Assembly (NCBI GenBank): GCA_018729555.1
Contig: JAHHQG010000026.1
Coordinates: 323,329 to 387,328, forward strand
Direction: 5' to 3'
DNA: 64,000 nucleotides
From: Clostridiales bacterium
GTDB lineage: Bacteria > Bacillota > Sulfobacillia > RBS10-35
Shown here: positions 1-7,969 of the stretch, in pieces
How positions within the stretch are numbered: the first letter of the stretch is position 1
How the letters are laid out: each line of letters opens with the position of its first letter
The notes under the pieces: generated by a model
Told to the model about the DNA's origin: nothing
The model's input: the letters and a program-made list of their open reading frames with translations, nothing else
Databases searched by the model: none
Program-made: the position numbers and the translations under genes

Positions 1-168
1 GGGGAGCTGGGGAACGAAGTGGGCCGGCTCCTCTCCGACCCCAAGAACCTGGATCTCTTTTTGCAGCGCTTGGAGGAAAGGGCCCGGGCCCAGGCGGAAG
101 AAGAGGAGCACCAACGGCTGCCCAGGCAGCGCCCCTGGTGGCGCCGTAGAAAAGGAGAGGATCAGTAG
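1..168 (+). CDS. C-terminal fragment of an unidentified protein
   Basis: Reading frame 1 is open from the window edge to a TAG at 166-168 and gives 55 residues, rich in Arg and Glu with a basic WWRRR motif near the end. Its stop overlaps the GTG start of the next gene, so the two are probably translationally coupled. Codon use matches the neighbours. The rest of the gene is outside the window and I cannot name the family. Confidence 0.6.
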   Translation, partial: GELGNEVGRLLSDPKNLDLFLQRLEERARAQAEEEEHQRLPRQRPWWRRRKGEDQ

Positions 169-1973
169 TGGAGCGGATTCTGGCCACCGACTGCGGCAGC
201 ACCACCACCAAAGCCATCCTCATCGAGAGAGTGGGGGAGGAGTACCGCCTCATCGCCCGGGGAGAAGCCCCCACCACGGTGGAAGCCCCCTTCGAAGACG
301 TGACGGTGGGGGTCCTGAATGCGGTGCGGGAGCTCCAGGAGCTCACGGGGCGCCAGCTCTTGGACGGCGATGAGAGGATCCTCATCCGGGAAGGCCGAGG
401 GGAAGCCGGCGTCGACGCTTACTTTTCCACCTCCAGCGCCGGAGGCGGTCTCCAGATGATGGTGGCGGGGGTGGTCCGCACCATGACCACCGAGAGCGCC
501 CAGAGGGCTGCCCTGGGCGCCGGCGCCATCGTGGTGGATGCCATCAGCATCGACGATGGGCGCCTCCCCTACCAGAAGATCGAGCGCATCCGGAACGTCC
601 GCCCCGACATGCTCCTCCTCTCCGGCGGCGTGGACGGGGGGACGGTGAGCCACGTGGTGGAGCTGGCGGAGCTCATCAAGGCGGCCGATCCCAAACCGAG
701 GTTGGGCATCGGGTACCGGCTTCCCGTCATCTTCGCCGGCAATGTGGCGGCCCGTCCCCACGTGGAGGAGGTCCTCAAGGATGTGGTGGATCTCCGCATC
801 GTGGACAATCTCCGCCCCACCCTGGAAAAGGAGGTCCTGGGGCCTGCGCGGGAAGAGATCCACAACCTCTTCATGGAGCATGTCATGGCCCAGGCGCCGG
901 GGTACCATAAGCTCATGGAGTGGACGTCGGCTCCCATCATGCCCACGCCCGGGGCCGTAGGTCTTCTCATGGAGACGGTGGCCCGCCGGCGGGGCATCAC
1001 CCTCCTGGGGGTGGACATCGGAGGGGCCACCACGGACGTCTTCTCCGTCTTCCGGGGGACCTTCAACCGCACCGTTAGCGCTAACCTGGGCATGAGCTAC
1101 AGCATGGCCAACGTCCTCCTGGAAGCGGGTCTTCCCCAGATCCAGCGGTGGCTTCCCTTTGAGATCTCGGAGGCGGTGCTGCGGAACCGCATCCGCAACA
1201 AGATGATCCGCCCCACCAGCATCCCCCAGACACTGGAGGATCTCATGCTGGAGCAGGCGGTAGCCCGGGAAGCCCTGCGTCTCGCGCTGGAGCACCACAA
1301 GTCCCTGGCGGTGGAGCTGAAAGGGGTGCAGCGGCAGCAGGAGCTCTCGGCCTTCCTGGACTACCAGAGCTCCGGGGCCACGCTGGTAGACCTCATGGAG
1401 CTGAACCTCATCATCGGCTCGGGAGGGACCCTTTCCCACGCCCCCCGGAGGGTCCAGGCGGCCCTCATGATGGTGGATGCCTTCCAGCCGGAAGGGGTGA
1501 CGGAGCTGGCGGTGGACAGCATCTTCATGATGCCCCAGCTGGGGGTCCTCTCCACCCTCCACCCCGAGGCGGCCACCCAGGTCTTCGAGCGGGACTGCCT
1601 CATCCGCTTAGGCACGGTGGTGGCCCCCAAAGGGGTAGCGCAGCCCGGCGAGGTCATCCTCCACGCCCGCTACCCGGGGGGTTCCCTGGAGCTGAAGGCG
1701 GGGGAGATCCTCCGCATGCCCCTCGAGGAGGGAAAGGAGCTCCCCGTGGAGCTCCGGCCGGCCCGGGGGATGGATGTGGGGGCAGGTCCCGGCAAGGCGA
1801 GGGAGGTGACCCTTACGGGCGGCGCCGTGGGCATCCTCTGGGATGGCCGCGGGCGGCCCCTCCAGCTCCCCGCCGATCCCCGGGAACGCCGGGAGACCCT
1901 CTGGCGCTGGTTTGACGCTCTGGATGTTTATCCGGCCCGCCCCCGCACAGCCCTCATGGCGGGCAGCTCGTAG
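168..1973 (+). CDS. MutL-family accessory protein (glutamate mutase MutL-like)
   Basis: The 601-residue protein starts with a phosphate-binding ASKHA motif (DCGSTTTKAIL, about residues 8-18). A second one lies near residue 282 (GVDIGGATTDVFS), so it is a two-lobed actin/hexokinase-fold ATPase. This matches the MutL family encoded beside glutamate mutase in some clostridia, where it is thought to help reactivate the B12 enzyme. No mutase subunit is visible here, so the real partner is unknown. The GTG start at 168 overlaps the preceding stop, and the next gene follows after 15 bases. Family assignment is fairly sure, function is not. Confidence 0.75.
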   Translation: MERILATDCGSTTTKAILIERVGEEYRLIARGEAPTTVEAPFEDVTVGVLNAVRELQELTGRQLLDGDERILIREGRGEAGVDAYFSTSSAGGGLQMMVAGVVRTMTTESAQRAALGAGAIVVDAISIDDGRLPYQKIERIRNVRPDMLLLSGGVDGGTVSHVVELAELIKAADPKPRLGIGYRLPVIFAGNVAARPHVEEVLKDVVDLRIVDNLRPTLEKEVLGPAREEIHNLFMEHVMAQAPGYHKLMEWTSAPIMPTPGAVGLLMETVARRRGITLLGVDIGGATTDVFSVFRGTFNRTVSANLGMSYSMANVLLEAGLPQIQRWLPFEISEAVLRNRIRNKMIRPTSIPQTLEDLMLEQAVAREALRLALEHHKSLAVELKGVQRQQELSAFLDYQSSGATLVDLMELNLIIGSGGTLSHAPRRVQAALMMVDAFQPEGVTELAVDSIFMMPQLGVLSTLHPEAATQVFERDCLIRLGTVVAPKGVAQPGEVILHARYPGGSLELKAGEILRMPLEEGKELPVELRPARGMDVGAGPGKAREVTLTGGAVGILWDGRGRPLQLPADPRERRETLWRWFDALDVYPARPRTALMAGSS

Positions 1974-1988
1974 AAAGGGGAGACACCT

Positions 1989-3110
1989 TTGGCCACAGCC
2001 TACACACCCGGTCTTCTGGTTAGCGAACATACCACCATCAGGAAGGTGCGGCGCCTTCCCATCCAGGGGGAGGTGCTGGCGGAGGTGGGGCAGGCGGTGG
2101 CCCCCCAGGATGTGGTGGCCCGGGCCCTCCTCCCCGGCAAGCCCCACACCCTCAACGTGGCCAATAAGCTGGCCCTCCTGCCCGAAGATGTCCCCTCCCA
2201 CCTCCTGGTGAAGGAAGGCGAGCCGGTGGAGGAGGGCCAGGTGCTGGCAGCCACCAAGGGATTCTTTGGCCTGGGGAAAAAGGAGCTGCGCTCCCCTGTC
2301 TCCGGGACCCTGGAGATGGTGTCCCGGGTGACAGGCCAGGTGACCATCCGGGAAAAGCCGGTCCCGGTGGAGCTCACCGCCTACCTCCGGGGAAAGGTGG
2401 TGGAGGTCCTCCCCAAGGAAGGAGTGGTGGTGGAAACGTCGGGCGCCTTCATCCAGGGGATCTTCGGCGTCGGGGGCGAGCGGGTCGGCCGCCTGCAGGT
2501 GGCCGTCTCTTCTCCGGAAGAACCTCTCGAGGAAGGCCACATCGGCGCCCGGCACCAGGGGGCCGTGGTGGTGGGGGGATCCCTCGTCACCCTGGGGGCC
2601 CTCCGGAAAGCGGCGGAGGTGGGCGCCCAGGCGGTGGTGGCGGGGAGCATCTGGGACACCGATCTGGCGGAATTCATCGGCTATGAGATCGGCGTCGCCA
2701 TCACCGGCCAGGAGGATATCCCCCTCACCCTCATCATCACCGAAGGCTTCGGACCCATGGCCATGGCCCAGCGGACCTTCCGCCTCCTCCAGTCCCTGGA
2801 GGGCCGGGAGGCGGCGGTCAACGGCGCCACGCAGGTGCGGGCGGGGGTGCTGCGACCGGAAGTGGTGGTTCCCCGGGAAGGGGAAGGGTGGGCGGCGGCC
2901 GGAGAGCTGCCCACCTCCCTCCAAGTGGGATCCCCCGTCCGCCTCATCCGCGAGCCCTATTTCGGTCTCCTGGGGGTGGTGACGGAGCTTCCCCCTGATC
3001 TCAAGACCATCGAGACGGAAGCCAAAGTCAGGGTGGCGAAAGTGCGCCTTCAGAACGGCGAAGAAGTCCTGGTGCCCCGGGCCAACATGGAGCTTTTGGC
3101 GGGGGACTGA
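1989..3110 (+). CDS. Conserved hypothetical protein, MutL-gene partner
   Basis: The protein has 373 residues and a TTG start preceded by an AAAGGGGAG-like ribosome site. The N-terminal third (about 40-130) is built of short Gly/Val/Pro-rich strands with a GEPVEEGQVLA turn, as in barrel-sandwich (lipoyl/biotin-like) domains, but there is no lipoyl-Lys motif. The last 70 residues (GSPVRLI..GLLGVV..VRVAKVRLQNGEEVLVP) look like a KOW/SH3-type barrel. It lies between the MutL-like gene and a uracil-DNA glycosylase with 15- and 5-base gaps. A link to the MutL-like protein is inferred from position only. Confidence 0.6.
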   Translation: MATAYTPGLLVSEHTTIRKVRRLPIQGEVLAEVGQAVAPQDVVARALLPGKPHTLNVANKLALLPEDVPSHLLVKEGEPVEEGQVLAATKGFFGLGKKELRSPVSGTLEMVSRVTGQVTIREKPVPVELTAYLRGKVVEVLPKEGVVVETSGAFIQGIFGVGGERVGRLQVAVSSPEEPLEEGHIGARHQGAVVVGGSLVTLGALRKAAEVGAQAVVAGSIWDTDLAEFIGYEIGVAITGQEDIPLTLIITEGFGPMAMAQRTFRLLQSLEGREAAVNGATQVRAGVLRPEVVVPREGEGWAAAGELPTSLQVGSPVRLIREPYFGLLGVVTELPPDLKTIETEAKVRVAKVRLQNGEEVLVPRANMELLAGD

Positions 3111-3115
3111 CGGCC

Positions 3116-3706
3116 TTGGCCCGCCAGCTGGATTTCTTTTCGCAGCCGGAGCCTTCCTTAGAGGAAGTGCAGCGGCAGGCCCTCCTCTGCCAGCGCTGCC
3201 GCCTGGCTGCCGGCCGCCGCCATGTGGTCTTCGGTGAAGGGCCGGTGCCGGCCGATCTCATGTGGATCGGTGAAGGCCCCGGCCAGACGGAGGACGAGCT
3301 GGGGCGGCCTTTTGTGGGCCGGGCGGGGGAGCTCCTCACCCGCATCATCGAAGCCGCCGGCTTTCGCCGGGAAGAGGTGTACATCACCAACATCGTCATG
3401 TGCCGGCCCCCTGGCAATCGGACGCCCCTTCCCGACGAGATGGAGGCCTGCCGGCCCTTCCTCGAGGAAAAGCTCCGGTTGGTGGCGCCGAAGATCGCCG
3501 TCCTCTTGGGGTCCACGGCCGCCAAAGCGTTTCTCGGCCCTGACACCCGCATCACGCAGGTGAGGGGCCGCTGGCACCACGTGGGAGGCATCGCCGTGAT
3601 GCCCACGTACCATCCTGCCGCCCTTTTGCGGGATCCCCGGAAAAAAAGGGAGGTGTGGGAGGATGTGCAAAAAGTCCGCGACCTTTACCGGGAACTCATG
3701 GGCTGA
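3116..3706 (+). CDS. Uracil-DNA glycosylase, family 4
   Basis: The 196-residue protein carries an N-terminal cysteine pair (LLCQRCRLA) and the family-4 active-site motif GEGPGQTEDELGRPFVGRAG. It also has a later cysteine (NIVMCRPPGNRTP) and the HPAALLR motif near the C-terminus. These are the hallmarks of the thermostable [4Fe-4S] UDGs that remove uracil from deaminated DNA. The TTG start lies 5 bases after the preceding stop. The 3' end overlaps the convergent small gene at 3685-3891 by 22 bases. Confidence 0.9.
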   Translation: MARQLDFFSQPEPSLEEVQRQALLCQRCRLAAGRRHVVFGEGPVPADLMWIGEGPGQTEDELGRPFVGRAGELLTRIIEAAGFRREEVYITNIVMCRPPGNRTPLPDEMEACRPFLEEKLRLVAPKIAVLLGSTAAKAFLGPDTRITQVRGRWHHVGGIAVMPTYHPAALLRDPRKKREVWEDVQKVRDLYRELMG

Positions 3707-3891
3707 TGGGAGAGGTCCGGCGGAAAGCCGTCGTGCCAGAGGCGCCTTCCCACCTCGGCGGCGATGGCCAGGGGGTCCAGGAGGCCGTGTTCCTTCAGCC
3801 GTTCTTCCAACACCTCGATGAGGACCGTCTGCCGGTATAGAGTTTCTTTGGCTTCCGCCAGGGCGGCTCCCAGAAGGATTTCCCGCTTCAT
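3685..3891 (-). CDS. Small hypothetical protein (68 aa)
   Basis: Read on the minus strand from an ATG behind a strong ribosome site (GGAGGGTGAAGGGTC). The product is a short, mostly helical protein: an Ala/Glu-rich amphipathic stretch LLGAALAEAKETLYRQTVLI, then LEERLKEHGLLDPLAIAAEVG. There is no signal peptide or known motif. It is divergent from tsaE and convergent with the UDG gene. The good ribosome site and codon use support a real gene. Confidence 0.55.
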   Translation of the reverse strand: MKREILLGAALAEAKETLYRQTVLIEVLEERLKEHGLLDPLAIAAEVGRRLWHDGFPPDLSHQPMSSR

Positions 3892-3947
3892 GACCCTTCA
3901 CCCTCCCTTTGAGAGAATGGTCCGGGGGGACCGAAACGATTCTTTTG

Positions 3948-4412
3948 ATGATGTCTTCGGAAAGAGAGACGAAAACCTTAGGGGAGGCATTGGCCCGCTG
4001 CGCCCGTCCGCCGGCCGTCCTGGCCCTGACGGGTCCTCTGGGAGCGGGGAAGACCACCTTGGCCCAGGCCTTTTTGCGGGCCCTCGGGGTGGAGGGGCCC
4101 ATCCCGAGCCCCACCTTCCTTTTGGCCCACCGCTATGACCAGGGTCCTTATCGGATGGTCCACATGGATTTCTACCGCCTGGAGGAAGGAGCTCCGGGGG
4201 ACGAGGCGTGGATCCTGGAGGCCCTGGAAGAAGCCGACTATGCCGTGGTGGAGTGGGCCGACCGGGCCCCGGACCTTCTACCGCCAAGGGCCCTCTGGCT
4301 GGAGCTGAGGCCCCTCCCGGGCCGCCCCGACGGGCGGGAAGTGAGGGTGCGCCATCCCCACGAGGAGGCCCGGCGCTGGTGGGAGTGCGCCCTGAGGGAG
4401 GGATGGCCTTGA
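3948..4412 (+). CDS. tsaE: tRNA threonylcarbamoyladenosine biosynthesis ATPase TsaE
   Basis: TsaE is the ATPase that works with TsaB and TsaD to place threonylcarbamoyl on A37 of tRNAs. The Walker A motif GPLGAGKTTLAQAF is followed by the family signatures PSPTFLLAHRY and HMDFYRLEE. ATGs at 3948 and 3951 are the likeliest starts, giving about 154 residues; a TTG at 3909 would add 13 residues that do not look conserved. The 3' end overlaps tsaB by 10 bases, and tsaE-tsaB-rimI-tsaD is a common operon order. Confidence 0.92.
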   Translation: MMSSERETKTLGEALARCARPPAVLALTGPLGAGKTTLAQAFLRALGVEGPIPSPTFLLAHRYDQGPYRMVHMDFYRLEEGAPGDEAWILEALEEADYAVVEWADRAPDLLPPRALWLELRPLPGRPDGREVRVRHPHEEARRWWECALREGWP

Positions 4413-5029
4413 GCTGGACCCTCATTGTGGACACCGCCGACGAGGAGCTCCGGGTGGGCCTGGGCGATGACGCCCTTCGGTGGTGGAAGGTAGTCCCGCC
4501 GGACCGGCGGCCCCAGCACGGCCGCCTCCTGGCGCCCGTGGTGGCGGAGGGGATGAAGACCCTTGGGATTACCCCTTCCCGCCTGGAGCGCATCGGGGCG
4601 GTGAAGGGCCCGGGTTCCTTTACCGGCCTTCGCATCGGCCTCAGTTTTATCCAGGGGCTGGCCTTTGCCCAAAGGATTCCGGTGGCGGCCCCCCTTTCCC
4701 TGCAGGTGAAGGCCCGGGCCTTTTTCGCCGCGGGGAAGGGCCGCCCTACAAAGGTCCTGGTCTTCACCCCGGGGGCCCGGGGGAAGGGGTTCTTTGCCCT
4801 CTATGAAGGGCCCCTGGCCCGGCCCCTTTCCCCGGAGATCCTCCAGGGGACCCTGGAGGAGGCCCAGGCGACGGCCCGGGGGGAAGAAGCCTTTTTCTTC
4901 ACGGGGCCCGTGGAAGGAAAGGCCCTGTTGCAGGCCCTCTTTTCCCTCACCCGCGAATCGGAGGATCTCCTTTCGTCGCAGGATCTCCTTCCCGCGTATG
5001 GCGTCCCGGTCATCTTCGGCCCCCGGTGA
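4403..5029 (+). CDS. tsaB: tRNA threonylcarbamoyladenosine biosynthesis protein TsaB
   Basis: The 208-residue ASKHA-fold protein contains the TsaB/TsaD family motif GAVKGPGSFTGLRIGLSF at about residues 64-81. TsaB is the catalytically inactive partner that scaffolds TsaD and TsaE. The ATG at 4403 follows GAGGGAGGG and lies inside the 3' end of tsaE. A 63-base gap separates it from rimI. The C-terminal half is variable, as is usual for TsaB. Confidence 0.9.
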   Translation: MALSWTLIVDTADEELRVGLGDDALRWWKVVPPDRRPQHGRLLAPVVAEGMKTLGITPSRLERIGAVKGPGSFTGLRIGLSFIQGLAFAQRIPVAAPLSLQVKARAFFAAGKGRPTKVLVFTPGARGKGFFALYEGPLARPLSPEILQGTLEEAQATARGEEAFFFTGPVEGKALLQALFSLTRESEDLLSSQDLLPAYGVPVIFGPR

Positions 5030-5092
5030 GGGATCCGAGGGATCGCCGGGTGCGTCGGAAGGATACAATAGGCCAAAAAGGAGGGATGGCGG

Positions 5093-5575
5093 TTGGCCCA
5101 GCCCCTGGAATCCAACGAAGGAGCCTCCCCCCTGGAGTTTCGGCCCATGACGGTGGCCGATCTTCCTGAGGTTTTGGCCATCGAGCGGGCCTCCTATCCC
5201 ACGCCCTGGTCCGAGAGGGCCTTTCGCAGCGAGCTCATGCACAACAGCTACGGTCACTACCTGGTGGCCCTCTACGAAGGGAAGGTGGTGGGCTATGCCG
5301 GCATGTGGATCGTCCTGGACGAAGCCCACATCACCAACATCGCCGTCCACCCCGATTACCGGGGCCGGGGCTTCGGCCACCTGATCCTCTCGGAGATGGA
5401 GAAGCGGGCGGTGGAGCAAGGGTGCACCCGCATGACGTTGGAGGTGCGCCCCTCCAACCATGTGGCCCGCCGCCTCTACCAGCGCCACGGCTTTGTGGCC
5501 CGGGGGATCCGCAAGGGCTATTACAGCGACACCCAAGAAGACGCCATCATCATGTGGAAGGATCGCCTCCCGTGA
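5093..5575 (+). CDS. rimI: Ribosomal protein S18-alanine N-acetyltransferase-like (RimI)
   Basis: The 160-residue GNAT protein has the acetyl-CoA binding motif HPDYRGRGFGHLIL and the RimI-typical segments FRSELMH, HITNIAV, LEVRPSNHVARRLYQRHGF and DAIIMW. The TTG start lies behind AAAAAGGAGGG. Its TGA overlaps the GTG of tsaD by four bases. Presence inside the tsaE-tsaB-tsaD cluster is typical. The natural substrate may be broader than S18. Confidence 0.88.
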   Translation: MAQPLESNEGASPLEFRPMTVADLPEVLAIERASYPTPWSERAFRSELMHNSYGHYLVALYEGKVVGYAGMWIVLDEAHITNIAVHPDYRGRGFGHLILSEMEKRAVEQGCTRMTLEVRPSNHVARRLYQRHGFVARGIRKGYYSDTQEDAIIMWKDRLP

Positions 5576-6633
5576 TCCTGGCCATCGAGACCAGCTGCGA
5601 CGAGACGGCCGTGGCCCTTCTGGAGAAGGGGCGTTACCTCCTGGCCCATAAGGTGGCCTCCCAGGTGGCCTGGCACCGGCCCCACGGAGGCGTGGTGCCG
5701 GAGCTGGCGGCCCGGCGCCACATGGAAACCCTGGCGCCCCTTCTCCAGGAGGTCCTGGCGGAGGGGGGAAGGCCCCTGGAGGAGGTGGAAGCGGTGGCCG
5801 TCACCCGGGGCCCGGGCTTGGTGGGCTCTCTTTTGGTGGGGGTTCAGTTCGCCAAAGGGCTGGCCCTCGCCCTGGACCGGCCCCTCATCGGGGTCCACCA
5901 CCTGGTAGGCCACCTCATGGCGACCCATCTGGCCTACCGGCGGGGTGGATCCTGGGTGGAGCCACCCCTTCCCCGCTATCCCGCCCTGGGCCTCATCGTC
6001 TCCGGCTCCCACACCGACCTGGTCCAGATCGACGAAGGGGAAGGGGGCGGTCCGGGGAGGCTTCACCTTTTGGGGAGCACCCGGGACGATGCCGCCGGGG
6101 AAGCGTTCGACAAGGCGGCCCGCATCCTGGGGCTGCCCTATCCCGGGGGTCCCGCCATTGAAAAAGCCGCCCTTCAGGTGGAGCCCGGGGAACCGATCCC
6201 GGCCTTTCCCCGGCCCCTTTTGGGAAAGGGTTTCGACTTCAGCTTCAGCGGCCTGAAGACGGCCCTTTTGTACTGGTGGGAGGAAGAAGGCCGCCACCAA
6301 GGAGAGCGCGCCGTCTATCGAGGGGCCGCCGGCTTTCAGGAAGCGGTGGTGGAAGTCCTCTTCCAAAAGACGGCCCAGGCCATGGAGGCCCTGGGGCTAA
6401 AAAGCCTCCTCCTGGTGGGGGGTGTGGCCGCCAACCGGCGCCTGCGGGAGGTCTTTCAGAGGGCGGCGGAGGAAAAAGGGTGGGAGGTCCACATCCCGCC
6501 TCTGGCCTTTTGCACCGACAACGCCGCCATGATCGCTGCGGCAGGGGCCCTTTCCTTTCAGCGGGGGAGGCGGGATTCCCTGGACCTGGATGCCCATCCC
6601 TCCCTTCCCCTGCAGGAGGAGGGCTGGCTTTGA
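5572..6633 (+). CDS. tsaD: tRNA N6-adenosine threonylcarbamoyltransferase TsaD
   Basis: TsaD transfers the threonylcarbamoyl group from TC-AMP to A37 of ANN-decoding tRNAs. The 353-residue protein opens with ILAIETSCDETAVALL. It has the metal-binding HHLVGHL motif (around residues 107-113), VTRGPGLVGSLLVG, and the closing VGGVAANRRLR and CTDNAAMIAAAG motifs. The GTG start at 5572 makes a GTGA overlap with rimI, and the TGA overlaps the TTG of recO. Confidence 0.95.
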   Translation: MILAIETSCDETAVALLEKGRYLLAHKVASQVAWHRPHGGVVPELAARRHMETLAPLLQEVLAEGGRPLEEVEAVAVTRGPGLVGSLLVGVQFAKGLALALDRPLIGVHHLVGHLMATHLAYRRGGSWVEPPLPRYPALGLIVSGSHTDLVQIDEGEGGGPGRLHLLGSTRDDAAGEAFDKAARILGLPYPGGPAIEKAALQVEPGEPIPAFPRPLLGKGFDFSFSGLKTALLYWWEEEGRHQGERAVYRGAAGFQEAVVEVLFQKTAQAMEALGLKSLLLVGGVAANRRLREVFQRAAEEKGWEVHIPPLAFCTDNAAMIAAAGALSFQRGRRDSLDLDAHPSLPLQEEGWL

Positions 6634-7421
6634 GGGAACGCCAGGTGGAAGCCCTGGTCCTCAAAAAGGAGCCTTTTCAAGAGGCAGACCTGGTGGTCAC
6701 CCTTCTCACCCGGGAAGGGGAGCTCTTGCGGGTCCTGGCCAAAGGGGCCCGCCGGCCCAAGAGCTCCCTTTTGGCGGCGGTCCAGCCCTTTGTGAAAGGC
6801 CGCTACCTCCTCTGGCCCAGCCGGTCCCTGCCGGGGATTCGGCAGGCCCAGGTGGAGGCGGGCCGCAGCCTCCTTCGCCTCCACCCCCTCCCCATGGCGG
6901 CGGCTTCCTACGGGGTGGAGGCCACCCTGGCCTTTTCGGCGGAGGGAAACCCGGCCCCTGAGCTCTATCGCCTCCTGGACCGCTTCTTGGACCTGGTGGA
7001 AGCTCACCGGGAGGCCTCCCTGGACCAGTGGGAGACTTTCCTCCTGGCCTTTGAAGATGCCCTTCTCACCGTCAGCGGCTACGGCCCCGGATGGGAAAGC
7101 TGCCCCACTTGCGGGGAAGCCCTGGCGGGGGGGTCGTATCGCTTTCGGCCCCTGGAAGGGGCGGCCTTTCACGAAGGATGCAGCCCGGGAGAAGGCCTTC
7201 CCCTGGGCGGGGAGGCCCTGGGGGCCCTCCGCTTCCTGGCGCGCCCCGCTTCCCTCCCCCTGGCCTTTCGCCTGCAGCTCAGCCCGGGAGCCCGGGAAGA
7301 GGCGTCCCGGGTATTGGAGGCCCATCTTCTTGGCATCCTGGGAAAGCCCCTGAAAACCCGCAGGGCGATCCATCGGTGGAAAGGAGGTGCTGGCCATGGA
7401 TCAGGAGTGGGAAACCTATGA
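6630..7421 (+). CDS. recO: DNA repair protein RecO
   Basis: RecO helps load RecA onto SSB-coated single-stranded DNA in the RecFOR pathway. The 263-residue protein has the N-terminal OB-fold opening ([37 protein letters not shown], here split across about residues 5-40). A zinc-ribbon-like CPTCGEAL with a later HEGC lies in the C-terminal half. Translation probably starts at the TTG at 6630, overlapping the tsaD stop. The 3' end overlaps the DUF4342 gene by 26 bases. Confidence 0.88.
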   Translation: MRERQVEALVLKKEPFQEADLVVTLLTREGELLRVLAKGARRPKSSLLAAVQPFVKGRYLLWPSRSLPGIRQAQVEAGRSLLRLHPLPMAAASYGVEATLAFSAEGNPAPELYRLLDRFLDLVEAHREASLDQWETFLLAFEDALLTVSGYGPGWESCPTCGEALAGGSYRFRPLEGAAFHEGCSPGEGLPLGGEALGALRFLARPASLPLAFRLQLSPGAREEASRVLEAHLLGILGKPLKTRRAIHRWKGGAGHGSGVGNL

Positions 7422-7653
7422 GGTGAAGGGATCCGAGATCATCGATAAAATTAAAAAAATCATCCGGGCGGGCAACGTCAACCGCATCCGGGTGGTGAGG
7501 GACGGGGAGGTCCTCCTCTCCATCCCCGTGACGGTGGGGGCGGTGGTGACCATCCTCGCCCCGTATCTCACCCTCCTGGGGGGCATCGCGGCCCTGGCCG
7601 CCGGAGCCCAGATCCAGGTGCAGCGGCGGGTGCCGCCCCGGGATGAAATCTGA
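7396..7653 (+). CDS. DUF4342 family small protein
   Basis: The 85-residue protein matches the DUF4342 layout: an N-terminal helix-strand part (YEVKGSEIIDKIKKIIRAG, then NRIRVVRDGEVLLSIPV) followed by one hydrophobic, Gly/Ala-rich segment (VTVGAVVTILAPYLTLLGGI) and a basic end. The ATG at 7396 has AAGGAGG at the ideal distance. The function of the family is unknown. It overlaps recO and is followed by a shorter relative. Confidence 0.85.
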   Translation: MDQEWETYEVKGSEIIDKIKKIIRAGNVNRIRVVRDGEVLLSIPVTVGAVVTILAPYLTLLGGIAALAAGAQIQVQRRVPPRDEI

Positions 7654-7726
7654 GGGAAGCTGAAGCGGAAGCTAAAGATGCGGGCGATGGCCCTCGATAA
7701 GGGGAGAAGGAGGGCGGCACGGTCCT

Positions 7727-7969
7727 TTGAGCTCGGAACGCTATCGCGTCAACGAATTCACCCTGGAAGGGCGGGTCCGCCGGATCCTTGAGGAAGAAGA
7801 GGATGTGGTGGAGATCCACCTGGTGAAGAGCGGCCAGGTGTTGGCCAAGATTCCCGCCCACCTCTTAAAGGGCCATACCCGCCTCTACCGCTTCCTCGGC
7901 ATCCTGGCGGGGCGCCCAGGGGAGTCGGCTCCCTGCTACGTCCACGTCTACCGGCAGATCTCGCGCTAA
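7727..7969 (+). CDS. Small protein related to the DUF4342 N-terminal part
   Basis: The 80-residue product (TTG start) repeats the core of the preceding protein: EGRVRRILEEEEDVVEIHLVKSGQVLAKIP resembles its IKKIIRAG..RIRVVRDGEVLLSIPV segment. The hydrophobic tail is missing and replaced by a polar C-terminus. This suggests a diverged duplicate. The stop overlaps the convergent P1 peptidase gene by four bases. Paralogy is judged by eye only. Confidence 0.6.
   Translation: MSSERYRVNEFTLEGRVRRILEEEEDVVEIHLVKSGQVLAKIPAHLLKGHTRLYRFLGILAGRPGESAPCYVHVYRQISR

Noticed and set aside
5064-5069. TACAAT as a -10 box ahead of rimI
   Set aside because: No acceptable -35 hexamer lies 16-19 bases upstream, and the gene sits inside a tight operon.
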